64,000 nt of DNA from Bog-473 sp963783245 (GTDB lineage Bacteria; Actinomycetota; Acidimicrobiia; Acidimicrobiales; RAAP-2): positions 186,001-250,000 of the forward strand of contig CAWAMS010000003.1 in NCBI GenBank assembly GCA_963783245.1, in the 5' to 3' direction. Positions 8,326 to 17,161 of this stretch are shown here, piece by piece. Positions within the stretch are counted from its first letter, which is position 1. Every line of letters starts with the position of its first letter. The position numbers and the translations under genes were made by a program. The notes under the pieces were generated by a model, which saw nothing but the letters and a program-made list of their open reading frames with translations, searched no databases and was not told where the DNA came from.

Positions 8326-8370
8326 GTGACATCGACCAATTCCCGCCCGACGAGGGTGACCCCAGCATGA
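8326..8370 (+). other. Possible 14-codon upstream open frame coupled to the SDR start
   Basis: The best ribosome binding site of this region (AGGAGG at 8316-8321) is placed for GTG at 8326, not for the SDR ATG at 8367. Translation from GTG would give VTSTNSRPTRVTPA and stop at TGA 8368-8370, which overlaps the SDR ATG as ATGA. This fits a coupling leader; a lost base in a longer SDR N-terminus is the alternative. Confidence 0.35.
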
Positions 8371-9134
8371 GGTTCGTGGTTGTCGGCGCATCCACTGGCC
8401 TGGGCCGCTGCATCGGGATCGGCCTGGCACAGCGGGGGGCGAACGTCGCGTTGATGGCCCGTCGGCAGGACCTCCTGGCCGACGCGGCGGCCGAGGCGGG
8501 ACCCGACGCCCGGGCCATCCTTTGCGACGTGACCGATCCTGCCTCGTGCCGTGCCGCCGTGGCTGCGGCGGTCAGCGAGCTCGGCGGCATCGACGGTGTC
8601 GTCTACGCCAGCGGTGTCGGGGCGATAAGCCACGTCGAAGACCTGGACCCCGAGACGTGGCATCGTCTCTTCGGCACCAACGTCGTCGGGGCGAATAATT
8701 TCACCGCCGCCGCACTCCCCCATCTCATCGAAAGCGGCGGCGCCGTCGCCTACCTCTCCTCCATCAGCGCGTCGATGACACCGCCCTGGCCCGGGCTCGC
8801 GGCGTACAACGTGACGAAGGCGGCGCTCGACAAGCTCGTCGAAGCGTGGCGCAGCGAGCACCCGAACGTCGGGTTCACCCGGGTCGTCGTCGGCGATTGT
8901 GGAGGCGGCGAAGGAGTGGCGGCATCGCATTTCATGGATGGATGGGACACCGAATTGCTCACCAAGATGTTCCCGGTCTGGCTGGCACGCGGCCTCCTCT
9001 CCGGCACGCTCATGGAGGTCGACGTCCTCGTCGGGCTGGTGGACGCGATCTTGCGCACCGGTGCGAGCGCCAGCATTCCCTCAGTGGCGGCCGTGCCCCG
9101 TCAGCCGGCACTCAATTACAGCGGGGAAGGCTGA
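8367..9134 (+). CDS. Short-chain dehydrogenase/reductase
   Basis: A 255-residue SDR. The nucleotide-binding motif is GASTGLG at 7-13, the active-site Ser is near 132 (YLSSISAS), and the catalytic pair is Tyr147 and Lys151 in AAYNVTK. The usual NNAG is replaced by YASG, and the C-terminal part (GGEGVAASHFMDGW) is diverged from classical SDRs. It would oxidise or reduce an alcohol or ketone with NAD(P). The ATG at 8367 has no ribosome site of its own and overlaps the stop of a short upstream frame. Divergent from the NTF2-like/AKR/P450 run. Confidence 0.85.
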   Translation: MRFVVVGASTGLGRCIGIGLAQRGANVALMARRQDLLADAAAEAGPDARAILCDVTDPASCRAAVAAAVSELGGIDGVVYASGVGAISHVEDLDPETWHRLFGTNVVGANNFTAAALPHLIESGGAVAYLSSISASMTPPWPGLAAYNVTKAALDKLVEAWRSEHPNVGFTRVVVGDCGGGEGVAASHFMDGWDTELLTKMFPVWLARGLLSGTLMEVDVLVGLVDAILRTGASASIPSVAAVPRQPALNYSGEG

Positions 9135-9185
9135 CGAGGGACGAGCGCGCGTTGCTCGCTTTCCGCGACGGCGCCGGCCCTGGCG

Positions 9186-10188
9186 TCAGGACGCCGGCGC
9201 CACTGCTGCAGCTGCCGCCCGCAGGTAGTGCCAGGCCCGTTCGGGAGGCAGACCACCGCACAGGGGCTCGAGCGAGAGCACCTGCCCCGACGCCGCGAGC
9301 TCGGCCGCCTGCGCCGGCGTGTAGATCCGGTACCCGCCCCCCTCTGCACGCAGATCATCGACGTTGTCAGCCTCGGACAATGAGGCGATGCCGCTCTTGC
9401 CTGCACGTTGGTTCCACTCCCGGTACAGACGAATCTCGTTCAGCATCCTTGGACCGAGCTCGGCCCACGCCGCGTCGAGGTCCTCCGCGACGAAGGCAGT
9501 CGTGGCGGTCCCCGGAACCGTGAGCTGACACCCGGGCGCTTCGATCTGCAGTCTCCGGGCTTCTTCGTCGTAGGCCTGCTGCAGGTGGTCCCCTCTGCTC
9601 TCGGCCAGGAACAGGAGCCCGTGGCGCGCTGCCCGGCGCGCCGCGGCCGGCGTGTGCCCACCGTACGCCAAGGGGGGTCCACCCGATGTCGCCGGGGTGG
9701 GTGTGACCTGGATCGTCCCACGGGTGGGATGGACGAAGGGCTCTCCCGTCCAGGCCCGCTTCAGGACGTCGAGCAGGTCCTCCATCTGCTGGGCCCGGGT
9801 CGCGGGGTCGACGCCGAAGAGTTGGTACTCCTCGTCGCGGTAGCCCATCCCGACCACGCACATCACGCGTCCGGCGCTCACGTGGTCCAAGACCGCCAGA
9901 TCCTCCGCCAGACGTACCGGGTCGTAGAGAAGACCGAGGATCGCGGCCACCACAATGATGGTGGACTCGGTGCGAGGCAGCCATGGCCGATGCGAGAATC
10001 AGTGGTGACGGTATGTACCCGTCGGGAGAAGAGTGGTGCTCGGAGATAACAGCGGCCACGTTCCCGTGTTGCTCGCCCCAGGCCACCATGTCGATCGCAG
10101 CCTTGTAGGCCGCCGTCCGCGCCGCGGCCTCCTCCGCCGGGAGCCGGCCCTCGTCGGGGGTGCGCATCGAGAAGCGAAGCTGGTACAT
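9186..10188 (-). pseudogene. LLM-class flavin/F420-dependent oxidoreductase, broken by one extra base
   Basis: The N-terminal part, starting MYQLRFSM at 10188, reads well to ILASAMAA, then the frame is lost; the continuation RTESTIIVVAAILG, DHVSAGRVMCVVGMGYRDEEY and the rest of the LLM TIM barrel lie one base over and run to 9186. Removing a single base at about 9975 restores one frame of about 333 residues, the normal family length. No other stop or gap is seen. The family oxidises alcohols, aldehydes or ring carbons with FMN or F420. Either a very recent pseudogene or a sequence error. Confidence 0.75.
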
Positions 10189-10302
10189 GTCAGCGAGAAG
10201 CTACCCGATGGGAGGCGTTTGGCGAGAAACCAGCGACGAATGCTGGAACTTCTTATGAAATCTGCCGGGAAATGACCCGCCAGGCGAAGTACATTGACTC
10301 GC

Positions 10303-10315
10303 GGTCATTATGACC
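10303..10315. promoter_or_regulatory. Perfect 13-base palindrome GGTCATTATGACC
   Basis: This palindrome lies 54 bases before the ATG of the binding-protein gene at 10370, in the 181-base gap between it and the divergent LLM gene. A further ATGACC half-site is at 10272-10277. TTGACT at 10295-10300 could be a -35 box, but no matching -10 is clear. A regulator binding site is possible. Confidence 0.3.
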
Positions 10316-10369
10316 TATGTGGTCGACCGGGGCCCCGATGTCCATCGGGCCCTGAACGAAGGGGGACAC

Positions 10370-11647
10370 ATGTCTCGTTCATCACGGGGAAGCAGGCCAA
10401 GAGGTTCGGCCAGGCTCGTCCGGCTCGTGCTTTCATGCACGACCCTGTTCGGCACACTCGCCGCCGTGGGCCTCGCGACGTCATCGGAGAGCTCAGCCTC
10501 TGCCGCACCGCTCACAGTCGCCATGGTCTGCACCTGTTCGGGCGCCGGTGCGCCGGAATACCAAGGCGTGGCAGGGATCTTCCAGGCCAGGATCGACGCA
10601 CAGAACGCCCTGGGCGGTGTCAACGGCCACAAGATCGTCGGCATCGTGGAGGACGACCAGACCAGCCCATCCGTCGCCCCCACCGCGATCCAAGCCGCCT
10701 TGTCCAAGGGCGCCATCGGCCTGGTCTCGGTCGGTGCCCTGTTCTTCACCGGCGCCAAATTCCCCGAACAGGCCGGTGTACCGGTCACGGGCTCGTCGCA
10801 GGACGGTCCGGAGTGGGGCGAGCAGCCCTACACCAATATGTTCGCTGCTGACACCGGGAGTATCGACGCCAAGTACCCGGTCAACACGAACATCGGTAAG
10901 TTCCTCGTGTCCCACGGTGGCAACATCGTGGCCTCGTACGGCTACGGGATCTCACCCTCGTCGAGCCGTTCGGCGATCGGCACCGGCCTCTCCGTCATTC
11001 ACGCCGGGGGCAAGCAGGGCGTCCTCGACACCTCCGTCCCGTTCGGCAGTGTCGCCTACGGACCCGAAGCATTGGCAGCCAAGGCGGCGCACGTGAACGG
11101 GCTGTACGCCGGCATGGATGACAACTCGAACTTCGCCCTCGCCACGTCGATGGTGCAGGCCGGGGTCAAACTGAAGGCTGTGCTCTTCCCGACCGGCTAC
11201 GAACCGTCGGCCATCCATTCCACCGCCTGGAAGTACCTGCAGGGCATGTATTTCGACTCTTTGTTCCGACCGTTCTCACTTCCCGATGCCGGCACGCAGC
11301 AGATGCAGGCCGCGCTCGAGAAGTACGACCACTTCACAAAGTCACAGTTCCCGACGATCGAGCAGTACGAGGCCTGGATAGGGGTGGACCTGATGCTCAA
11401 AGGCCTGCAGCTAGCTGGAAAGAACCCGACGTCAGCGTCGACCATCAAGGCGTTGCGCAGCATCACGTCCTACAACGGCAACGGTCTGCTGCCGAGCAGC
11501 ATCAACTACACGACGATCTTCGGCCACGACCTTCCCAAGAGTTGTGGTTGGATCCTGAAGGCCGAGACGAACGGGTTCGTCCCCGTCTCGAGCCAGCCCA
11601 TCTGTGGCACCGACCTTCCGGGGACGAGTACCGCCAGCGCGAGTTGA
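10370..11647 (+). CDS. ABC transporter substrate-binding protein (branched-chain amino acid/Peripla_BP_6 type), orphan
   Basis: A 425-residue exported type I periplasmic binding protein. A basic N-terminus and hydrophobic core lead to a probable cleavage site after ASA near residue 45. The mature part has the family's GGVNGHKI and DDQTSPSVAPTAIQ blocks and ends with GYNGNG-like SYNGNGLLPSSINY and GHDLPKSCGW. An unusual CTC pair (Cys54, Cys56) sits where the ligand-cleft loop normally begins. The start at 10370 has GAAGGGGG just upstream. No permease or ATPase gene is near. It is a close paralogue of the protein at 26317-27570, which lacks the CxC pair. Confidence 0.9.
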   Translation: MSRSSRGSRPRGSARLVRLVLSCTTLFGTLAAVGLATSSESSASAAPLTVAMVCTCSGAGAPEYQGVAGIFQARIDAQNALGGVNGHKIVGIVEDDQTSPSVAPTAIQAALSKGAIGLVSVGALFFTGAKFPEQAGVPVTGSSQDGPEWGEQPYTNMFAADTGSIDAKYPVNTNIGKFLVSHGGNIVASYGYGISPSSSRSAIGTGLSVIHAGGKQGVLDTSVPFGSVAYGPEALAAKAAHVNGLYAGMDDNSNFALATSMVQAGVKLKAVLFPTGYEPSAIHSTAWKYLQGMYFDSLFRPFSLPDAGTQQMQAALEKYDHFTKSQFPTIEQYEAWIGVDLMLKGLQLAGKNPTSASTIKALRSITSYNGNGLLPSSINYTTIFGHDLPKSCGWILKAETNGFVPVSSQPICGTDLPGTSTASAS

Positions 11648-11654
11648 CCGGGAT

Positions 11655-11718
11655 CTCCACGTGACGGCGACTGACCCGATCAGGTAGGCGCCCTCGGTAC
11701 CTCAGCCGTCACGTGGAG
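11655..11718. terminator. Perfect 13-bp inverted repeat at convergent gene ends
   Basis: CTCCACGTGACGG at 11655-11667 is matched exactly by its reverse complement at 11706-11718, with a 38-base loop. The first arm is just after the binding-protein stop; the second lies inside the last codons of the convergent CoA-transferase gene. No U-tract follows either side, so it is only a candidate bidirectional terminator or mRNA-end structure; a binding site with CACGTG cores is the alternative. Confidence 0.4.
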
Positions 11719-13960
11719 GCCACCCGCGCGCCAGAGCGTCGGCCGTGTCCTCGCCCAGGCCATGCGTGCGGGCCACGTCCGGGCTCACGATGCCGTCCCA
11801 TTGTGCGTAGGACCTGACGGCCGTCACGGGGCCAAGGTCGGCATCGTCAATGAGGAAGAAGAAGTCGTTCTCGACCAGAACGGGGTCGTCGAACAGCTGA
11901 TTGCGGCTCGTTGCCGCGACCGCGGGAATTCCTGCTTCGGCCATCAACGAGAGCGCCTCGCCCACCGTGAGCGCCTCAAGCGCAGACGCCACGTCATCAG
12001 CGTGAGCCCGCAGTTGAGCCGACTTCTGCGAAAGGGCGCGCGCCACCTCGAAACCGCGCTCGTCTGCACTGAGCGCGATCCAACCGTCAGCACACCGGTA
12101 GAGGCGATGGAGTGCGCTTTCGCCCAGGAAGGCCGGATCACCCACGATGGGATGGGGTCGACCGGCGAATGTCGTGAACTCCGCCGCTTGGAACGCCAAC
12201 GAAGTGCTCGCCAACGATGTCCGGACTTGCTGTCCTCGCCCGAGCCGCCCGCGTGCGAAGAGCGCCGTGAGGATGCCGAACGCACTGAGCGTCCCGGTGC
12301 CGATATCGGTCACGGGGATCGCCTGGATGATCGGCTCACCATCCCCCCCTTGCGCCGCCATCAACCCGCTCCGGGCCTGCAGGACCGGATCGAATCCGGG
12401 GGTGTTCTTCAATGGCCCTTGCCCCCATGCGCTGACGCTGCACACGACGATCTCAGGATTGCGCCGAGCCAGCGTCTCGAAGTCGATCCCCAATCTCTCA
12501 GCTGATCCGAAACTCATGTTGTCGATCACGGCGTCACAATCCTGCGCAAGCGTGTGGAACGACCGAAGGTCATCTGCATCCTTCAAGTTGAGGACGACGC
12601 GCGCTTTGCCGCGATTCAACGCCACATAGGTGGCACTGGCGACCTGGCCGAACGGATCCCCCGTCCTTTGCTCGACCTTGTACACCGTCGCCCCGAAGTT
12701 CTCCAGCACGCTCGACGTGAAGGGACCCGCGATGAACGAGCTCACGTCCAGCACGCGGAGTCCGTCAAGCGGAAGCCTGGGGTCGGTCCGGGCGCCTCCT
12801 CGCTCTTCGACGTTCGGGTCGTCGACCCAGAGATCCTCCGGGTCGACGAGCGCTTGGCGCTCGGAGAGCCAGGCCACCCGAGCTGGTGATGCACAGAGCT
12901 CGACGGGTGGCGCGGGAAGGACCACGGTGCCGAGCGTCTCGTGCGCCACCTCAAGAAGCATCTCCCCGGCTGACACCGTCTCGCTCGCAGCCCACTCCTC
13001 CCTTGTCTGCACGAGGGCGTTGGGGACCCTCGCCGCATTGAGGAGGTCGTGCCACACCGCTCCGCTCCTCTCGGCGAACCGGCTGGCCAGCCGGGCTGCG
13101 ACGACCGATTTGGTGTCCGGAAGAAGGACGTTGAGGAACTCACCGTCGACACCGGGCATGAGCATGACGTCCATCATGTCCATCGCGTCCAGCGCAGCGA
13201 TGAAGAAGGGGGCGGTCAAGGCGGCCAGGTAGAGCCAGGTATCGTCGCCGCACCGGTACACGCGGTAGTTCGGCGGTCCCCAGGTTGTCGATTTCTCTCC
13301 GGCGAACGGCCGCAGAATGCCGGGCAGGTCCACCATCGTCGACACATTGAGTGCGGCAACGGCATGGAGCCCGGACACGGTGATCCCGCGACCGAGCCCT
13401 GATTTCTGTCTCGCCAGGAGCGCCGCCACGATCGCCGTCGCACCCAGCGCTCCGTGCTCGTATGCCGTGATATTCACCACCGGTGCGACCGGCCGGTCGA
13501 GGGCGCCGGGTTGCTGGTCTGCCACACCCGTCCAGGCCGAAAGAAGCAGCTCGTCGGCGGGCAATTCGGCTACGGGCCCCTTCGTGGCGTGGGGAGGCAT
13601 CCAAAGGTGGATCAGGCGCGGATTGCGGCGGCGCAGGGTCGCAGCGTCGAGCCCTGAATCGTGGAGATTTCCGGGTGATGCGTCGATCACGACGATATCG
13701 GCCCGTCGCGCGATCTCGCCGAGCTCGTCTCTCCCGCTGGACGAGGTGACGTGCAGGTCGACGAAGCGCTTCCCCCGGTTCGCGACGATCCGTTCAGGCG
13801 TCGTGCGGTGCACGACCGCATCGGCGCGGACCACGTCACCGCCGAAGTCAGCGATGTACATCGAAGCCAGACTGCCGCCGAACGTGGTCGTCAGGTCCAG
13901 AAGGCGCACGCCGTCGAACGGGCGGGATGCCGGCACAGGTTCTTCGATCTTCCGCGACAT
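11702..13960 (-). CDS. Two-domain fused type III CoA-transferase (CaiB/BaiF)
   Basis: At 752 residues this is twice the usual size and holds two complete CaiB/BaiF domains. Domain 1 (about 1-380) starts FDGVRLLDLTTTFGG and has PADELLLSAW with Asp136 at the catalytic position. Domain 2 (about 390-752) starts LDGLRVLDVSSFIAGPF and has GFDPVLQARSG with Asp524. The enzyme class moves CoA between carboxylic acids through an enzyme-bound anhydride on that Asp. The fold is normally an interlocked dimer, so the fusion probably forms an internal pseudo-dimer. It corresponds in layout to the separate gene pair at 19245-21724. It converges on the binding-protein gene through an inverted repeat. Confidence 0.9.
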   Translation of the reverse strand: MSRKIEEPVPASRPFDGVRLLDLTTTFGGSLASMYIADFGGDVVRADAVVHRTTPERIVANRGKRFVDLHVTSSSGRDELGEIARRADIVVIDASPGNLHDSGLDAATLRRRNPRLIHLWMPPHATKGPVAELPADELLLSAWTGVADQQPGALDRPVAPVVNITAYEHGALGATAIVAALLARQKSGLGRGITVSGLHAVAALNVSTMVDLPGILRPFAGEKSTTWGPPNYRVYRCGDDTWLYLAALTAPFFIAALDAMDMMDVMLMPGVDGEFLNVLLPDTKSVVAARLASRFAERSGAVWHDLLNAARVPNALVQTREEWAASETVSAGEMLLEVAHETLGTVVLPAPPVELCASPARVAWLSERQALVDPEDLWVDDPNVEERGGARTDPRLPLDGLRVLDVSSFIAGPFTSSVLENFGATVYKVEQRTGDPFGQVASATYVALNRGKARVVLNLKDADDLRSFHTLAQDCDAVIDNMSFGSAERLGIDFETLARRNPEIVVCSVSAWGQGPLKNTPGFDPVLQARSGLMAAQGGDGEPIIQAIPVTDIGTGTLSAFGILTALFARGRLGRGQQVRTSLASTSLAFQAAEFTTFAGRPHPIVGDPAFLGESALHRLYRCADGWIALSADERGFEVARALSQKSAQLRAHADDVASALEALTVGEALSLMAEAGIPAVAATSRNQLFDDPVLVENDFFFLIDDADLGPVTAVRSYAQWDGIVSPDVARTHGLGEDTADALARGWPPRDG

Positions 13961-14192
13961 GCCGCCTCATCATTACACCCGACGCGCCCCGATGAACCGG
14001 TTCGAATGAGGTGCGGATCGCGAGGTCGCGGGTGACACTTGACAATGGTGACGGCAACGAGGACGCTACCGTACGTGTTCGGTACGCACCGACCCGCCCC
14101 CGGCCGGGTGGCCGGAACGTACCTCCAACAGGACGCCGGCGGCGCCCGCGAGGCCCTCCATGCGGAGCGGGCAGAACTGGGAGAGGTGCGCA

Positions 14193-14993
14193 GTGGGGGA
14201 TGAGAAGCTCGTCATCGTCGAGGTCGAAGATCGCATCGCCACACTGACGATGCACCGACCGTCGGCGCGCAACGCACTCAACCGGGCGCTCATGTACGCG
14301 TTGTGGGACGCGGTCAGAGACGCCGGACGCGACGCGGAGGTGGACGCCGTCGTCCTCACGGGCTCCGATCCGGCGTTCTCTGCCGGTGTCGACCTCAAGG
14401 AGGTTTCGGGTGAGGCACCACCTTCCGCTGCTCCCCGCCTCGCTGGACAAGGCCCCGAGCGTGACACGAACGGGCTCTTCCGCTTCCTCCCCGTGATCGA
14501 CAAGCCCGTCATCGGCGCCGTGAACGGCGTCGCCGTGACGGGAGGGCTGGAGATCGCCCTTCAATGCACGTTCCTGGTGGCGTCCGAACGGGCCCGCTTC
14601 GCCGACACACACGCCCGGGTGGGGATCATGCCGGGCGGGGGAATCACCGTCCTGATGGCCCAATCGATCGGCCTGCGGCGCGCCATCGAGCTGTCACTGA
14701 CGGGGAACTTCCTCACCGCCGACGACGCGCTCCGGTACGGGTTGGTGAACCACGTGGTTCCGCACGACGAGCTGCTGCCGTTCACCCGGGGCCTGGCCGG
14801 CGACATCGTGCACAACGACCAGCGAGGCGTCCGCCACCTGTTGCAGCACTACCGCCGAATCGCCAATGCAGCCTCGCTCGACGAAGCGCACCTGATCGAG
14901 GGCTACATGGCTGAGACGTGGCGGCCCGGAACGAACGAGGTGGCGGAGCGACGCTCCGGCGTCATGGCACGCGGCCGCGCGCAGACCTCCTGA
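14193..14993 (+). CDS. Enoyl-CoA hydratase/isomerase family protein
   Basis: A 266-residue crotonase-fold protein. Oxyanion-hole blocks are present (FSAGVDLKEV and NGVAVTGGLEIALQC), and the active-site helix reads ARVGIMPGGG. The first catalytic Glu of crotonase (before IGTIPG) is missing, HARVGI being in its place, while the second is kept in RRAIELSLTG. It may therefore act as an isomerase, hydrolase or specialised hydratase. The GTG start at 14193 has GGGAGAGG 6 bases upstream. It overlaps the LLM gene by one base (TGATG) and opens an operon with LLM, kinase and acyl-CoA dehydrogenase. Confidence 0.85.
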   Translation: MGDEKLVIVEVEDRIATLTMHRPSARNALNRALMYALWDAVRDAGRDAEVDAVVLTGSDPAFSAGVDLKEVSGEAPPSAAPRLAGQGPERDTNGLFRFLPVIDKPVIGAVNGVAVTGGLEIALQCTFLVASERARFADTHARVGIMPGGGITVLMAQSIGLRRAIELSLTGNFLTADDALRYGLVNHVVPHDELLPFTRGLAGDIVHNDQRGVRHLLQHYRRIANAASLDEAHLIEGYMAETWRPGTNEVAERRSGVMARGRAQTS

Positions 14994-15976
14994 TGCTGCT
15001 CGACACCACAGTGGGTGCGCTCGACACAGCGGCCGACGCCGCAGCCGCCGCTGAGAGGGCCGGCTATGCCGGAGTCTTTACCGGGGAGGTCAACAGCGAC
15101 CCCTTCCTGCCGCTCGCCCTGGCGGCGGGAGCGACGGAGCGCATCGACATCGGGACGTCGATCGCCGTAGCGTTCTCGCGGTCCCCGATGTCCGTCGCCT
15201 ACACGGCGCAGGACCTCCAACGTTTCTCCGGTGGGCGCCTGGTGCTCGGGCTGGGGTCGCAGGTGAAGGCACACATCACGCGTCGATTCTCCATGCCGTG
15301 GGGTCGCCCCGCCGCGCAGATGCGGGAGTTCGTGCAGGCCATGCGCGCCGCGTGGCTCTGCTGGTCCAACGGGGAACCGCTGTCGTTCGAGGGTGAGTTC
15401 TACCGGCACACTCTGATGCCACCGACCTTCGTGCCGGCCGGGCACGAATTCGGGCCACCGGCGGTCTATCTCGCCGGCGTGGGCGACACGATGACGCGGA
15501 TGGCGGGTGAAGTCGCGGACGGCTTTCTTTGCCATGGCTTCACGACCGGGCGGTGGATCCGTGAGCGCACACTCCCGGCCCTGGAGGAGGGCCGGCGCCG
15601 GGCCGGTAAGCCGATGGAGGGCTTCACGGTGAAGGCCGCCATCTTCCTCGCCACCGGGGCCGAAGCCGACGTCGAGGCGGAGGTCGCCACCATACGCTCG
15701 CATCTCGCCTTCTACGCGTCGACACCGGCGTACAAGCCGATACTCGACCTCCACGGCTGGGGTGATCTGGGGCCTGCGCTCACGCGGCTCTCCAAAGAAG
15801 GCCGCTGGTCGGAGATGGCCGGGCTCATCGACGACGACGTCCTCGACGCATTCGCCATCGTGGCCCCGCTTGAGGAGGTGCCCGTGCGGCTCGCCGAGCG
15901 CTGTGCCGGGGTCGTTGACCGAGTCTCCTTCATCAGCCGAGGAGAGCACCCGTCGCTGGTGGACATGCTCCGATGA
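14993..15976 (+). CDS. LLM-class F420-dependent oxidoreductase
   Basis: A 327-residue intact LLM protein of the F420-dependent type: ERAGYAGVFTGE, SIAVAFSRSP, the RLVLGLGSQVKAH strand that carries the cofactor-binding residues, and a late VYLAGVGDTMTRMAGEVADG block. It should use reduced or oxidised F420 to convert an alcohol, ketone or enoyl group. The ATG at 14993 overlaps the TGA of the enoyl-CoA hydratase gene by one base, which sets the start; the frame is open further upstream but only inside the previous gene. The substrate is probably an intermediate of the same acyl-CoA pathway. Confidence 0.85.
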   Translation: MLLDTTVGALDTAADAAAAAERAGYAGVFTGEVNSDPFLPLALAAGATERIDIGTSIAVAFSRSPMSVAYTAQDLQRFSGGRLVLGLGSQVKAHITRRFSMPWGRPAAQMREFVQAMRAAWLCWSNGEPLSFEGEFYRHTLMPPTFVPAGHEFGPPAVYLAGVGDTMTRMAGEVADGFLCHGFTTGRWIRERTLPALEEGRRRAGKPMEGFTVKAAIFLATGAEADVEAEVATIRSHLAFYASTPAYKPILDLHGWGDLGPALTRLSKEGRWSEMAGLIDDDVLDAFAIVAPLEEVPVRLAERCAGVVDRVSFISRGEHPSLVDMLR

Positions 15977-16083
15977 GGTGCGCCCACCGCGCAACGGTGC
16001 GTCCGACAGGGCCGCGATAGCGTCTCCACTCGGTCCGACGGACCCATGGAGCCAGCGCAGCGACAACGGGAGGGAGCACACCA

Positions 16084-17139
16084 ATGACCGCCGAGGCACC
16101 CGAGGAGCCGACCATCGATACGGCTTCACTCGCCGCCTGGATGGACCACGAAGGGCTGGCGGGAACCGGCTTGCCGGTGGAAGCCGGCTTCATCTCCGGA
16201 GGGAGTCAGAACGAGATCTTCGAGGTTCGTCGCGGCGAGCTCCACGGTGCGCTCCGCATGCCTCCCCGCTCCGCCCCCACCGCTCGCGACGAGGGGATCC
16301 TGCGTGAGTGGCGGATCATCGAGGCACTGTCGGAAACCGATGTGCCACACACCGAGGCGATCGCGGTATGCAGGGACGCCAGCGTTCTCGGACGGCCGTT
16401 CTACATCATGGGTTTCGTCGACGGATGGTCGCCCATGGCCCTCCACGGCTGGGCACCCCCCTACGACACCGACCCGCAGGAGCGTCGGGGACTGGCCTAC
16501 CAACTCATCGACGGCATCGTCGAGATGGGAAAGGTGGATTGGCAAGCCAAGGGACTCGGCGACCTCGGTCGGCCCGACGGGTACCACGACCGCCAGGTGG
16601 AGCGGTGGACCCGATTCCTGGACAGGATCAAAGGCCGTGAGATCCCCGGTCTCGACGAGACGACGGCATGGCTGGCGTCGCACCGTCCACTCGATTTCGT
16701 ACCCGGCATAATGCACGGCGACTATCAATTCGCCAACGTCATGTTCCGCCACGGCACGCCGGCGCGCCTCGCAGCCATCATCGACTGGGAGATGGGCACG
16801 GTCGGCGATCCCAAAATCGATCTGGCCTGGGCCCTCCAGGGCTGGCCCGAAGATACGTCGGCGCAAGACGCTTCTGAAGGTAGCTATGTGGACCTTTCGG
16901 GAATGCCCGGGCGCAGCGAGCTGCTCGCCTTCTACGCCGAGCGCTCAGGGCGCCAGGTCGACGACTTCGACTACTACCTGGTCCTGGCCCGATGGAAGCT
17001 GGCCATCGTCCTCGAGCAAGGTTTCCAGCGCGCCGCGGGTGACCCGAAGCTCGAGGCCTTCGGGCCGCTGATCCTCGATCTCATGGCCCGGGCCGCAGAG
17101 TTGGCTGCGTCCAGCACGTACTCGGGGAGCCGCGGGTAA
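16084..17139 (+). CDS. APH-fold phosphotransferase, ACAD10/11-kinase-like (putative 4-hydroxyacyl-CoA kinase)
   Basis: A 351-residue aminoglycoside-phosphotransferase-fold kinase. The catalytic loop is HGDYQFANV (His211, Asp213) and the metal-binding DFG equivalent is IIDWEMGTVGDP (Asp234). This DWEMxTxGDP form is typical of ACAD10/11 kinase domains and of LvaA-like enzymes, which phosphorylate the 4-hydroxyl of 4-hydroxyacyl-CoA. The acyl-CoA dehydrogenase gene begins 22 bases downstream, giving as two genes what ACAD11 carries in one chain. Antibiotic resistance is an unlikely role in this setting. Paralogues are at 29831-30862 and 49576-50679. Confidence 0.8.
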   Translation: MTAEAPEEPTIDTASLAAWMDHEGLAGTGLPVEAGFISGGSQNEIFEVRRGELHGALRMPPRSAPTARDEGILREWRIIEALSETDVPHTEAIAVCRDASVLGRPFYIMGFVDGWSPMALHGWAPPYDTDPQERRGLAYQLIDGIVEMGKVDWQAKGLGDLGRPDGYHDRQVERWTRFLDRIKGREIPGLDETTAWLASHRPLDFVPGIMHGDYQFANVMFRHGTPARLAAIIDWEMGTVGDPKIDLAWALQGWPEDTSAQDASEGSYVDLSGMPGRSELLAFYAERSGRQVDDFDYYLVLARWKLAIVLEQGFQRAAGDPKLEAFGPLILDLMARAAELAASSTYSGSRG

Positions 17140-17161
17140 CGACCTGGAGGGAAGGTGCAAA

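Noticed and set aside
14039..14070. TTGACA as a -35 box for the enoyl-CoA hydratase operon
   Set aside because: No acceptable -10 hexamer occurs 16-19 bases downstream.
14903..16129. A 408-codon open frame on the minus strand
   Set aside because: It is opposite the intact LLM gene and the kinase start; composition is shadow-like.
16084..17139. Aminoglycoside resistance gene
   Set aside because: The APH fold is present, but the DWEMxTxGDP motif and dehydrogenase neighbour fit acyl-CoA-linked kinases.
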